DNA of 64,000 nt, taken from Symsagittifera roscoffensis (Eukaryota; Xenacoelomorpha; Acoela; Convolutidae). The stretch spans positions 1 through 64,000 of the forward strand of contig NW_026971161.1 in the NCBI RefSeq assembly GCF_963678635.1. The letters are read 5' to 3'. The notes under the pieces were generated by a model that was given only the letters and a program-made list of their open reading frames with translations, was not told the DNA's origin and searched no databases. Shown here piece by piece: positions 10,415 through 21,974 of the stretch. The position numbers were made by a program, and so were the translations under genes. Within the stretch, counting starts at the first letter, position 1. Each line of letters opens with the position of its first letter.

Positions 10415-11815
10415 TAGTGTTTTTATGGCGCTCCTGGGTGTTTTTACGACATCATGACTACGGAGTCGAACCCACTTGACACTGCTCCGGGCTACAGGCC
10501 CATTCTAGAATACCGGTGGTACGGTTCAGCGAGAACGTGTAAACCTTCCGGTTGTACCGTGATAGCTTTTTAAGAAAACTCGAGAAAACTTCCTGGTACG
10601 CTCTCCAAACGAGGCTTAGCTAACCGATTAAGGGGGAGGGAGTAACTAGGGGGACTAAAAAACGAGCAAAAGACAAAAAGCGAAACAAAAACCGAAAAAG
10701 AATAGAAAAAGGAACAAAAACCATAAAACAAAAAAAAATGACAGCGACTTTGACACCAGATTAGTTGGACCTTTATATTAATTAAATAGTATACCCATAC
10801 TGTTTTTATAGGACCGATCGTTCGATCATTTCAGCAACTTGAAAAGGTGCCCGAGTATCGGGCGTTGTTAAGGGTTTTCAGATAGCTTGCAATTTAGCTG
10901 GACTACTAGGAGACTTAACTGGAAGGGGTGACCAGTCGAGTAGGAAAGTGGTTCACAGGGACTTAGCTGGACCATTAGGGGACTTGACTGGAACAGGTGA
11001 CCAGCCAAAAGGGAAAGCGGTGCTGGTGATCAGGTGCAGGACACGTCAAGGAGACAACAAACACGGAATCAGAACAACAAGAGAGGACGGGGGTGTTCTC
11101 AAGTTGGTCATACGGGTATCGTTGAAATCCACATTACATTATAGGAGATAAGTGTAAAAATGGATAAGCGGAAATGCACTGTTTTGAGGAATTTTTTTAC
11201 TCAAGCAGGCCTGGAAACAGGTTCTACGGTTTTCTCTCAAGAGGTTTAGCACCCGGCGCTTAAGGTACTTTTCGGCTTAAGAGGGAAGCTAAAGAGGGGT
11301 GAGGTTAGAAGGGGGCTCGTTAGGTTAGAGGTTGGCGGTTGTAAATTGTAAAAAGGGTGGACACATTAGAGTAAATAATTGATCGACATCGTCGATGTAG
11401 TTACATTAGAATCTTACACGCGTTGATTATAAGAAGCGGATATCCAAGTTTAAGATCGAATTAAGGAAGGTACCCTGGTCGGATCGGGTGGGGGGAACGA
11501 ACGTAGACAGTTTTTGTGATAACCCATAAGATCGCTAGCAGGGGGAGGAAAACGCGTGGCAATTAGGTACCAGACGTTTTTTCAAATAAAAGGTTGACAT
11601 AAGTCACCTTTGAATTTTAGGTGGGTTTAATTCTCTGTTTTTATCATTTTTTCCCTGTTTAAATTTTCACGTTTTTGGTAAAAAGTTTCAATCGGTTTTG
11701 AACAAACAGGTGATGACAAGACACCCCGAACAAGTTGGGTTTCAACTTGCATCAAAATATTAAAAGAGAGATAAGTACAGTGGGGTTGATAATTTTAACT
11801 TTTGGCCAGTAAGAT
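10415..11815 (+). other. Duplicated leader of the giant element, noncoding
   Basis: This is the same sequence as 14307-15709. It contains a TGGCGCTCCTGGG stretch 11 bases after the LTR, a tRNA B-box-like motif on the minus strand at 10462-10472, an A-rich stretch near 10660-10740, and two direct repeats of about 69 bp at 10894 and 10963. The 67-residue open frame at 10948-11151 has no recognisable motif and is probably not a gene. Confidence 0.6.
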
Positions 11816-12229
11816 TGGAAGAGTCTTGGGACAGTACAGTCTTGGGACAGTGGAGTATTGGGATAGTGGTCTTGGGACAGTACCAGGCAGTCTTGAAAAG
11901 TGCTATGGGCTGCAAGCTTACTACATGCAAATTTACAGTTCACAATAGAGACACCAAACACAAACGGAAAATGGGCATTTTTGGATTTACAAATTAGTAT
12001 TGACAAAAGCAGGAAATTTAACTGTGTGTGATATCAAAAACCAACAGATACAGGTACCATACTAAATTTTAGAAGCTGCGCCTCCCTTCAGTAGAAGAGA
12101 AGTGTGATTGAAGGAACTGTTCACCGGGTTTCCTTAGTACGTCAACGTGGGAAGAATATGATGAAGCTATGAAAATCAACCACGAGCAGTGGTTGGATAA
12201 CCAATATCCGGAAAGTTGGTCATCGCGGA

Positions 12230-12796
12230 TTGCATCCCATGTCCTTGAAAAGATCATCAGGGAGGGCAAAAACAAAAAAGAACATGGCTGAGAAAAAGAA
12301 GCCCTGTGATTATAGCAATGATTCACCACCCATCTTGATGGTCCAATACTTGATGGGCTGGGGGAATCACAGTCAGACATTAGCTAAAAAATTGCGCGAT
12401 ATCACCAATGCGCAGATAATTTTCACGACAAGGAAATTGAAAACTTGTATACCCTCTCTAAAATCCTCCTTTTCCAGTGAATTGAAATCAAAAGTGGTGT
12501 ACAGGCTTGAATGTTGTGGGTGCAAATCCATCTTTGTTGGCCAGACGGTCCGACATATCACCACAAGGATTGAGGAACACCGAAAAGAGGATACCCCAGT
12601 TGGACAGCATATAAGGCATTATGGTAGTGAGAGTGGTAAGTCTGAATTTAAACGGGAAATAATCGACCAGGCGTCCAGCAGCATCGATTTACTCACATTA
12701 GAGGCACTGCACATTAGGAAAGAGAGACCGGCAATTAACACGCGCGATGAGTTTAGAAGTAGGGAGCTGACATTAAGACTACTGTTCCAGAATTGA
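12230..12796 (+). CDS. PLE GIY-YIG endonuclease module (duplicate)
   Basis: The 188-residue product is identical in amino-acid sequence to the frame at 8347-8913 and has the same GIY-YIG core, CCGC zinc motif and end. Upstream only the last part of the RT is present, from 11898, because the duplication breakpoint lies there. The module is therefore a 5'-truncated copy without a complete RT. Confidence 0.8.
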   Translation: MHPMSLKRSSGRAKTKKNMAEKKKPCDYSNDSPPILMVQYLMGWGNHSQTLAKKLRDITNAQIIFTTRKLKTCIPSLKSSFSSELKSKVVYRLECCGCKSIFVGQTVRHITTRIEEHRKEDTPVGQHIRHYGSESGKSEFKREIIDQASSSIDLLTLEALHIRKERPAINTRDEFRSRELTLRLLFQN

Positions 12797-13410
12797 AAAA
12801 ATCTGGCTAAAACAAAAAATTTTTGAAATAACTTACAAGTTAGCATGAAAATTAGCGACAAAACAAAATGGTTGAAACAAAGAAGGTGAAAACTCTCAGA
12901 AATTTGTGACAAAATGTTTAAAATTTTTACATAATAGTTGTTACATAATTTCAGTAAAACTTGTAAAGTTTTGACTGGTTGATTTTTTTAAATTTTGAAA
13001 TAATGATGTGTATGACACTTTTTATGATCTTTGGTCATTTTGTACTGATATATTAGAATTTTTAAAACCTGAAGATGCACGAAAATGTGCAAAAACGTTT
13101 GTTTGAATTTACAATTTTAACGCATTCTCAAAATATAGCCTCAGTGTCGAGTTTAGAAGTAGGGAGCTGACACTAAGGCTATAGTTCCAGAATGAAAAAG
13201 TTCTGGCCAAAACAAAATAATTTGAAATAACCAACATGTTAAAATAAAAATTAGCAACAAAACGAAATGGTTGAAACGAAGAAGGTGAAAACTCTCAGAC
13301 ATTTGTGACAAAATGTTTAAAATTGTTACATAATAGTTGTTACATAATTTCAGTAAAACTTGTAGAGTTTTGACTGGTTGATTTTTTTAAATTTTGAAAT
13401 AATGATGTTT

Positions 13411-14306
13411 TGCCAGTCGGTCATAATTGGAAGTTTGACCTTGAACAATGCGAATAACATAATTTTTGGGTAAAACGGAAATTTTCAAAAATTCGAATTG
13501 GACATGACATGCTCAGGTTTCTCACGACAACTGAAAATATCAGAAAAATAAGATCAGAATGACCGAATTACAATCGCGGGAAAGTGGTCAAATTTAGCAG
13601 CGGGAAATTGCTACTCGCAATTTCCGACACTTAATCTAAAGAGAGTAGAGCTGTCTTATTCGTGACAGAAAGTAATCGCGAGCTAAAGAACATCGACATT
13701 CAGTTAGACCAGAGTGAGCCTTCAGTGGAAAGGTAGACAATCGACGTCTCCCAATGGTCCAGACCAAAATTCAATTTTCAAGCTAAAACTTGTTCGATTA
13801 GAACTTATTGAATCAAACTTAGTTCCCCAATTATTCTCAAGTTGCTTAATAATTTTGTTACCCCAATTCGCGAGTGTGCTGGTATGTAAGTACCCAAATT
13901 AGTTTTCTTGAGTGTGTTTTATGATTGTTATGTTGAGGTAAGGAGAGCTTTAAGTTGATCCATCTGAAATGGATCAAAGTTCCACTGTCTAATAAAAAGT
14001 AAGTATGCGGACTGTTCCGACCTTGTTTTTAACGGCATTCGCGTATTTTGGGTATCTTGAGATCTAAGTATGGGGACGTTCTTATTTTCTAGAGTGTGGG
14101 GCGGGGGGTGGGGGGGGGGGGGGGGGTGTTGGTAGTGGCGTTTAAGCTGTAACGGGTTTTTAGTCTCATGCCGCAAGTGAACGGAATTGGCTCCGACTGT
14201 TCGTGGTGGAAAAACATAAGAGATAGTGTCCCTGACTCTTGAGCCAATGGTTATAGGGCCTATTTTTCTTTAACCTCATATGTGACGCCAGTAGGCGACT
14301 CTTACA
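13411..14306 (+). repeat. 5' LTR of the giant element
   Basis: This 896-bp LTR starts TGCCAGTCGG and ends CTCTTACA. It contains a short perfect hairpin (TGATCCAT/ATGGATCA) at about 13956-13976, just upstream of CTAATAAAAAG near 13990, a likely polyadenylation signal. A GC-to-G run lies near 14098-14127. Its left flank is the PLE terminal repeat cut at AATAATGA. Confidence 0.85.
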
Positions 14307-15839
14307 TAGTGTTTTTATGGCGCTCCTGGGTGTTTTTACGACATCATGACTACGGAGTCGAACCCACTTGACACTGCTCCGGGCTACAGGCCCATTCTAG
14401 AATACCGGTGGTACGGTTCAGCGAGAACGTGTAAACCTTCCGGTTGTACCGTGATAGCTTTTTAAGAAAACTCGAGAAAACTTCCTGGTACGCTCTCCAA
14501 ACGAGGCTTAGCTAACCGATTAAGGGGGAGGGAGTAACTAGGGGGACTAAAAAACGAGCAAAAGACAAAAAGCGAAACAAAAACCGAAAAAGAATAGAAA
14601 AAGGAACAAAAACCATAAAACAAAAAAAAATGACAGCGACTTTGACACCAGATTAGTTGGACCTTTATATTAATTAAATAGTATACCCATACTGTTTTTA
14701 TAGGACCGATCGTTCGATCATTTCAGCAACTTGAAAAGGTGCCCGAGTATCGGGCGTTGTTAAGGGTTTTCAGATAGCTTGCAATTTAGCTGGACTACTA
14801 GGAGACTTAACTGGAAGGGGTGACCAGTCGAGTAGGAAAGTGGTTCACAGGGACTTAGCTGGACCATTAGGGGACTTGACTGGAACAGGTGACCAGCCAA
14901 AAGGGAAAGCGGTGCTGGTGATCAGGTGCAGGACACGTCAAGGAGACAACAAACACGGAATCAGAACAACAAGAGAGGACGGGGGTGTTCTCAAGTTGGT
15001 CATACGGGTATCGTTGAAATCCACATTACATTATAGGAGATAAGTGTAAAAATGGATAAGCGGAAATGCACTGTTTTGAGGAATTTTTTTACTCAAGCAG
15101 GCCTGGAAACAGGTTCTACGGTTTTCTCTCAAGAGGTTTAGCACCCGGCGCTTAAGGTACTTTTCGGCTTAAGAGGGAAGCTAAAGAGGGGTGAGGTTAG
15201 AAGGGGGCTCGTTAGGTTAGAGGTTGGCGGTTGTAAATTGTAAAAAGGGTGGACACATTAGAGTAAATAATTGATCGACATCGTCGATTTAGTTACATTA
15301 GAATCTTACACGCGTTGATTATAGGAAGCGGATATCCAAGTTTAAGATCGAATTAAGGAAGGTACCCTGGTCGGATCGGGTGGGGGGAACGAACGTAGAC
15401 AGTTTTTGTGATAACCCATAAGATCGCTAGCAGGGGGAGGAAAACGCGTGGCAATTAGGTACCAGACGTTTTTTCAAATAAAAGGTTGACATAAGTCACC
15501 TTTGAATTTTAGGTGGGTTTAATTCTCTGTTTTTATCATTTTTTCCCTGTTTAAATTTTCACGTTTTTGGTAAAAAGTTTCAATCGGTTTTGAACAAACA
15601 GGTGATGACAAGACACCCCGAACAAGTTGGGTTTCAACTTGCATCAAAATATTAAAAGAGAGATAAGTACAGTGGGGTTGATAATTTTAACTTTTGGCCA
15701 GTAAGATTGGGTTTTTAGGGAAAATTTTTTTCTAGAGCTCAAGTGCTGTTACCAGGTACAGTGGTTCAAGAGTCCCGACAACGAAAGAGAAGAGTTCCTA
15801 ATGTCCCAACACTTAATAGAGAAGTCCTAGGACAGTCCC
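14307..15839 (+). other. Leader of the giant element, noncoding
   Basis: I see no credible gene here. The leader holds the candidate primer site, a minus-strand B-box-like motif (14354-14364), an A-rich polypurine stretch near 14550-14630, and a pair of direct repeats of about 69 bp at 14786 and 14855 (TTAGCTGGAC...TGACCAG). A long untranslated leader upstream of gag may contain packaging or translation elements, but nothing proves this. Confidence 0.5.
14318..14335 (+). promoter_or_regulatory. Candidate primer-binding site
   Basis: TGGCGCTCCTGGGTG begins 11 bases after the 5' LTR. A primer-binding site normally begins TGG, the complement of a tRNA CCA end, within a few bases of the LTR, so position and start fit. 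I could not match the rest to a specific tRNA from memory, so this stays tentative. Confidence 0.35.
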
Positions 15840-16560
15840 GAAGAGTCTTGGGACAGTACAGTCTTGGGACAGTGGAGTATTGGGATAGTGGTCTTGGGAC
15901 AGTACCAGGCAGTCTTGGGACAGTGGTCTTGGGACAGTAGTCTTGAGATAGTGCAGTCTTGGGACAGTGGTCATGGGACAGCAGTCTTGGGACAGTGCAG
16001 TCTTGAGACAGGCAGTCTTGAGACAGTGGATTTGGGACAGCAGTCTTGGAACAGCAGTCTTGGGACAGTGTAGTCTTATGACAGTGGTCTTGGGACAGCA
16101 GTCTTGGGATAGTGCAGTCTTGGGACAGTCTAGTCTTGGTACAGTGCAGTCTTGGGACAGTGGTCTTGTGACAGCAGTCTTGAGACAGTGGTCTTGGGAC
16201 AGTGCATTCTTGGGACGGTGGTCTTGGGACGGTGCAGTCTTGGGACAGTGGTCATGGGACAGTACAGTCTTGGGACAGTACCTTAAAGGTCCTGGGACAG
16301 TACCGAAGAGTCTTGGGACAGTACCAAGAAGTCCTGGAACAGTACCAGAGAGTCTTGGGACAGTGTAGTCTAGGGACAGCAGTCTTGGTACAGTTAAGAG
16401 AAGTCTTGGGACAGTACCTAAGAGTCTTGAGACAGCACCAGAGAGTCTTGGGACAGTACATAGAAGTCCTGGGACAGTACCAGGAAGTCTTGGGACGGTA
16501 CAAAAAAGTTGTGCGACGGTACTAAAAGGTTTTGGGACAGTGCGAAATAGCTCAACGCTC
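15840..16560. repeat. Minisatellite with GTCTTGGGACAGT core
   Basis: About 700 bases are built from variants of a core GTCTTGGGACAGT joined by short linkers (GCA, GG, AGCA). In the right third the linker becomes ACC.A.A, giving a period of about 21 bases. Open frames run through on both strands purely because of the repeat structure, including one of 249 codons on the minus strand, and are not genes. A 79-base piece is also present at 11816-11894. Confidence 0.9.
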
Positions 16561-16755
16561 AATTAAAAGCAAAAGGACCGGTCCAAACGATTAAATCGCG
16601 AAAGATCCGTTTTATTAAGATCACGAGTAGAAAGGCGGAGTAGGGTAACGATAGCAGAAAGAAGAGTTATAGAGTCAAAGACAAATCATGACTCGTCGCA
16701 ACGAAAGGTAACACCGTTTGACCCAAGAATAATAAGAAAGAACTTTTCAGTGCGC

Positions 16756-18902
16756 ATGGTCAACACACGTTACGCAAAAAAGAACAAGACGAAAGCCAGC
16801 GCTGAGTGGGGACAAACGGAACCTGCTATAGAAATTGGTCTTGAGACACCAGATCAGATTGTTGATGAGGTGGAGAAGAAGACAACGGAGTCGACACCGA
16901 TGCCGAATGCAGAAGAACAAAAGCAAAAGACGATGGAATTCTCGCCGATAGACACTGTGGAGGACGCGACGGGCAACACGCCGGAAACCATAAAGGACGA
17001 GTCGCAAACGAGAAGAACGTCATTCACAGAGAGGTTCGCAAAGATGGTTGGAATGAAATCAAGAGACATAGTGGAGGACGAACCGAAGGCCGTGAAAGGC
17101 AAAACGTTTGGAACAGTTTCCACGATAACAACAGAAGCCAACCAAGGCGATGATCAGGTCAAACATGGGGCAACAGCTAGTGATGGGGCAACAGATGACC
17201 ATGAAACACCAACTCCTCTAGAGCTGGGCGATTTAATGGCGAAGTTAGATCAGATTGACAGAAAACTAAAGTGCAGCGAGGAGGGTCGAGAGGTGATAAG
17301 GAATGAAATAAGTTACAACAAAAACGAGTACGTAGACAACTACTTTAATCTGGCAAGGGCGACGGAGGAAAAGCTTCAGCAGATGTCAGAGAAGATAGAG
17401 GCCACTGACAAAGAACGAGAGAAGAACATCAAAAAAGACACACAAGAAATTAAGCAACGGTATGACACCGTGAACAGTAAGCTAGGAAGTCTGGAAACGA
17501 GGATGGACACTATGAGCAGAGACCAGGCGGAGAGTTCGTGTGCCATACAGTCCAAACTAGATACCATCTTGAGAAACTCAATAACACAAGACAATTTGGT
17601 AACAAATCGAGCACAAGGCAACAGAGTCGATTTCGTGGAACCACAACGGAACAAACGGAAGTCAACACAATTACCACCAACCCGGGAAGAACAATAACGT
17701 GGGACCGGATGCCATGACGTGGGCGAGCACCTGGGAAATGATGAACAGGACACTGGAGACCTTCGCCACGAGGAACACCGACTCGAGCGAAAGAGGAGGT
17801 GGCAAATCCAGGAAAACTTTCAAGAAACCGAAAGAACTTAAGGACGACGCAGATGGGTGCATCGACACATGGGTAGAAGTCATGAGACTACACCTGGAAC
17901 AACCTGAATGACGAGAGACAGGCCTGCACTGCGATATTGAGCATTCTAGAAGGCACAGCGTTAAAATGTGTAGTTGCGAAGAAGGAGGATGAACGCGACA
18001 CTGCGGACGACAAGACCTTCGAGATATTGTTGAATCGATCCGGGTCAGGCATGAAGGGTCACCAAGCGATGATGAGATTTGATAAGAGGAGGCAAAGGGA
18101 CCATGAATCAACTGATCCGTTCCTGGATGATCTTGAGAGCTTGAGACGAAGGAGTGATCCTGAAGAGTCAACAATTAGAAGGAACTTTAGCATCGCCTCG
18201 AAGTTCATCGATGGGGTAAAAAGCGACGACTTGAGAACAATGTTGGCAACGTACTACACACTGTCGAAAGATTATGCACCGACTCCAGAAGAGTTGAGAC
18301 AAAAGTCAAGGGAGTACATGCTGATGAAGCCTAAGAATTACTCGTATTCAGAGATCAGGAATATGCAAGGGGGGAGTCAACCACAAAGGTCGTCATGGTA
18401 CAAGCCTAGAGATGACATGGACAAAGGTAGATCATGCGCAAATTGCGGGTCAGCGGATCATCACGTGGCGGATTGCACGAAGTACAAGCAGAGCATTAAG
18501 AGCCTAGGATATGCACTAGATGAGGAAGATATGAGCCAGATGGAAGAACACATGGAGTTCTATAGTGGCTTGATCATCAAAATAGGTGCAAGATGCTTCT
18601 TCTGCAATCAAGAGGGGCACTTCAAGATGGACTGTCCATTGTTTTGGGAAGCAGTAAAGAACCAGAGTAACCCCAAGCACAAGTTGGCGTTGGCGGCGGT
18701 GCAGAACCAGAAAAACAGACAAACAGACTTTGAAACAAAGAATTCGGAGACACCGAGTGCAGAATTATCGACAAAGACGGTGAAGGCTGTAACGCAAGTC
18801 AGCAGTGCCATGGATGCCATGGCCAAGAATTCCCTGGAGATAAATTATGAGAGAGCAGCTGCAGAGGCCATCAACAAAGTAAAACTTATTGCACCTAAGT
18901 AA
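16756..18902 (+). pseudogene. gag: gag copy 1 of the giant element, broken
   Basis: Gag forms the particle and binds element RNA. The start is chosen at MVNTR, which matches the start of the second copy and MVETRSQ in the minus-strand element. The first part (to 17697) is hydrophilic with coiled-coil character. Next comes a capsid-like region (DGCIDTWVEVMRLH, F.ILLNR.GSGMKGHQAMMRF, ASKFIDGVK), then two CCHC knuckles, CANCGSADHHVADC and CFFCNQEGHFKMDC, near 18437 and 18595. Breaks are a frame change near 17695 and a 5-base deletion near 17898. It ends in a foldback at 18885. Confidence 0.85.
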
Positions 18903-18950
18903 TCTGCGAATTCACATTGATGTGTTCGCAGATTACTTAGGTGCAATAAG
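18885..18950. repeat. Perfect 26-bp inverted repeat at a deletion scar
   Basis: Positions 18885-18910 are the exact reverse complement of 18925-18950, with a 14-base spacer. The second gag copy has no such palindrome. There, about 250 bases of Gag/Pol linker (from 21975) lie where copy 1 has the left arm. The left arm is therefore an inverted copy of the sequence just downstream, placed at the deletion junction. Confidence 0.95.
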
Positions 18951-19542
18951 TCCGCAGACAACTTCTAGAGCCCTGAGGGCACTACTAACAAGAGATGGCA
19001 GCAAGTCAGTCCGCGTCGAGAACATATATACGGAGGCTTATGGTCCGCATGAGGTGATGTTAAACATAGACGGGATAATCATCTACACGAAAACCATGAT
19101 AATATGCGACGAAGACTTAGCCGGACAGATCTACGTGGGCAAAGAAGATTTGAAAGTGAGATCGATTGGACACTGCGCCATGTTGGAAGAACATGCAATG
19201 CACATCGGGACGTAGGCAGATCTATCAGCACATGTGCTTGACATAAGTGGCAAGAAGACTCGGTTACGCGGGTTACTTGATACAGGGGCAGTCTTGAGTG
19301 TTATACGAATTGAAACTTGGGAGCGAATGGGTTTCAACAAGGGTGATTTGATAGACTCGAGATTACGGCTGTCAGCTGCAAACAAAGGGGCGCTGCGGGT
19401 GCTAGGCAGAGCACCAATAATAGCCCTAAACCTGGGAGAACGCAACCTGTGCATGAGCTTTCTCGTGGTAGAAAACCTAGATGAGTCTGACCAATTCATT
19501 TTAGGTAGAGACTTCATCAGGAACTTCGACGTAACGAGTTGA
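18911..19542 (+). pseudogene. Retropepsin region, copy 1
   Basis: This segment encodes the gypsy-type aspartic protease with its LLDTGAVLSV active-site block near 19267, an ILGRDFI block near 19498 and upstream Pol sequence. It is broken by a stop near 19213 and ends at 19538, where similarity with the second copy (to 22868) stops abruptly. No RT follows, so the copy is truncated. Confidence 0.8.
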
Positions 19543-19667
19543 ATGTTTTTTCTTATTCTGTAAGGGAAGTAGGAACGTTTTTTTTTTTAAATTTTAAAAA
19601 TTTGATCCACATAACAGATTTTTGTAAATAATAATGTTGTAAATAGAAGCACTTGTAAATAAAAATC
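19543..19667. other. AT-rich spacer between the two gag-protease copies
   Basis: About 125 bases with long T runs and GTAAATAAA near 19658. It matches nothing I can see elsewhere in the window. The second copy then resumes at AGGCGGAGTAGGG (19670), the same point where similarity begins in copy 1 (16633). It could be filler or a piece of another element. Confidence 0.4.
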
Positions 19668-19793
19668 ATGAGGCGGAGTAGGGTAACGACAGAAGAAAGA
19701 AGAGTTATAGAGTCAAAGACAAATCATAACTCGTCGCAAGGAAAGGTAACACCGTTTGACCCAAGAATAACAAGAAAGAATCTTTCAGTGAGC

Positions 19794-21974
19794 ATGGTCA
19801 ACACACGAAGCGCAAAAAAGAACAAGACGAAAGCCAGCGCTGAGTGGGGACAAACGGAACCTGCTATAGAAATTGGTCTTGAGACACCAGATCAGAGTGT
19901 TGATGAGGTGGAGAAGAAGACAACGGAGTCGACACCGATGCTGAATGCAGAAGAACAAAAGCAAAAGACGATGGAATTCTCGCCGATAGACACTGTGGAG
20001 GACGCGACGGGCAACACGCCGGAAACCATAAAGGTTGAGTCGCAAACGAGAAGAACGTCATTCACAGAGAGGTTCGCAAAGATGGTTGGAATGAAATCAA
20101 GAGACATAGTGGAGGACGAACCGAAGGCCGAGAAAGGCAAAACGTTTGGAACAGTTTCCACGATAACAACAGAAGCCAACCAATGCGATGATCCGGTCAA
20201 ACATGGGGCAACAGCTAGTCATGGGGCAACAGCTGACCATGAAACACCAACTCCTCTAGAGCTGGGCGATTTAATGGCGAAGTTAGATCAGATTGACAGA
20301 AAACTAAAGTGCAGCGAGGAGGATCGAGAGGTGATAAGGAAGGAAATAAGTTACAACAAAAACGATACCTAGACAACTATTTTAACCTGGCAAGTGTGAC
20401 GGAGGAAAAGCTTCAGCAGATGTCAGACCAGATAGGGGCCACTGACAAAGACCGAGAGAAGAACATCAAAAAAGACATACAAGAAAATAAGCAACGGTAT
20501 GACACCGTGAACAGTAAGCTAGGAAGTCTGGAAACGAAGGTGGAGACTATGAGCAGAGACCAGGCGGAGAGTTCGTGTGCCATACAGTCCAAACTAGATG
20601 CCATCTTGAGAAACTCGATAACACAAGACAATCTGGTAACAAATCGAGCACAAGGCAACAGAGTCGATTTCGTGGAACCACTCCGGAACAAACGGGAGTC
20701 AACGCCATTACCACCAACCCGGGATGTAGCAAGCGCAGTGCCGGGGGGCCAAGACAGTAAAGAAGAGTGGAAACGCAAATACGACGAGTGGTCCAAGGGA
20801 TTCCACGACGAACAATAACGTGGGACCGGATGCCATGACGTGGGCGAGCACCTGGGAAATGATGAACAGAACACTGGAGGCCTTCGCCACGAGGAACACC
20901 GACTCGAGCGAAAGAGGAGGTGGCAAATCCAGGAAAACTTTCAAGAAACCGAAAAAATTTAAAGACGACTCAGATGGGTGCATCGACACATGGGTAGAAG
21001 TCATGAGACTACACCTGGAACAAGACAACCTGAATGACGAGAGACAGGCCTGCACGGCAATATTGAGCAACCTAGAAGGCACAGCGTCAAAATGTGTAGT
21101 TGCGAAGAAGGAGGAGGAACGCGACACTGCGGCCAAGATCTTCGAGATATTGTTGAATCGATTCGGGTCAGGCATGAAGGGTCACCAAGCGATGATGAGA
21201 TTTGATAAGAGGAGGCAAAGGGACGATGAATCAATTGATCGGTTCCTGGATGATCTTGAGAGCTTGAGACGAAGGAGTGATCCTGAAGAGTCAACAAACA
21301 GAAGGAACTTTAGCATCGCCTCGAAGTTCATCGATGGGGTAAAAAGCGACGACTTGAGAACAATGTTGGCAATGTACTACACACTGTCGAAAGATAATGC
21401 ACCGACTCCAGAAGAGTTGAGACAAAAGTGAAGGGAAAACATGCTGATGAAGCCTAAGAAGTACTCGTATTCAGAGAACAGGAATATGCAAGGGGGGAGT
21501 CAACCACAAAGGTCGTCATGGTACAAGTCTAGAGATGACATGGACAAACGTACATCATGCGCAAATTGCGGGTCAGTGGACCATCACGTGGCGGATTGCA
21601 CGACGTACAAGCAGAGCATGAAGAGCCTAGGATATGCACCACATGAGGAAGATATGAGCCAGATGGAAGAACACGAGTTCTATACTGGCTTGATCATCAA
21701 AATAGGTGCAAGATGCTTCTTCTGCAATCAAGAGGGGCACTTCAGGATGGACTGTCCATTGTTTTGGGAAGCAGTAAAGAACCAGAGTCACCTCAAGCAC
21801 AAACAGAAAAACAGACAAACAGAGTTTGAAATAAAGAATTCGGAGACACCGAGTGCGGAATTATCAAACAAGACGGTGAAGGCTGTAAATCAAGTCAGCA
21901 GTGCCATGGAGGCCAAGGCCATGAATTCCCTGGAGATAAATTATGAGAGAGCAGCTGCAGAGGCCATCAACTAA
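19794..21974 (+). pseudogene. gag: gag copy 2 of the giant element, broken
   Basis: This copy has the same architecture as gag copy 1 and aligns along its whole length, with an extra segment (about 20725-20810) that copy 1 lacks. The knuckles CANCGSVDHHVADC and CFFCNQEGHFRMDC lie near 21559 and 21715. Breaks are a frame change near 20367, a stop plus frame change near 20817 shared with copy 1, a TGA near 21429 where copy 1 keeps serine, and a stop at 21972. It is the copy joined to pol. Confidence 0.85.

Larger units (their letters stand above)
8012..11894. repeat. Tandem duplication unit 1 (3.9 kb)
   Basis: Positions 8012-11815 recur at 11895-15709 with an offset of 3,883-3,892 bases and only a handful of differences, mostly in homopolymer runs. 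The unit holds the end of the PLE RT, the GIY-YIG module, terminal repeats, one LTR and 1.4 kb of leader. Positions 11816-11894 are a short piece of the minisatellite that also stands at 15840-15915. The duplication breakpoint therefore lay in that array, and about 130 bases next to it (15710-15839) are missing from unit 1. Confidence 0.9.
11895..15709. repeat. Tandem duplication unit 2 (3.8 kb)
   Basis: This is the right-hand copy of the 8012-11815 unit. It begins in the palm end of the PLE RT (GCTGCAAGCTTACTACATG) and continues into the intact giant-element leader and minisatellite. Because it is joined to the rest of the giant element, this unit carries the original 5' LTR in its functional context. 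Confidence 0.9.

Noticed and set aside
10462-10472. tRNA gene or tRNA-derived SINE on the minus strand (exact GGTTCGACTCC B-box, also at 14354-14364)
   Set aside because: No acceptor or T-stem pairing can be formed around it and the only A-box-like string is too close. It may be chance, or related to the primer site region.
15840-16560. CRISPR-like array
   Set aside because: Units and linkers vary in length and sequence, there are no unique spacers of constant size, no cas genes, and the setting is eukaryotic. It is a minisatellite.
15813-16562. A 249-codon minus-strand frame and several plus-strand frames through the CTTGGGACAGT array
   Set aside because: They arise because the repeat units lack stops in several frames. 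Composition is a monotonous repeat (TVPRL-like), with no start context and no conservation elsewhere.
17690-17705. Programmed frameshift in gag (same stop and frame change in both gag copies, also 20812-20825)
   Set aside because: The minus-strand element reads through this point in one frame, and no slippery heptamer is evident. A shared ancestral lesion is simpler.
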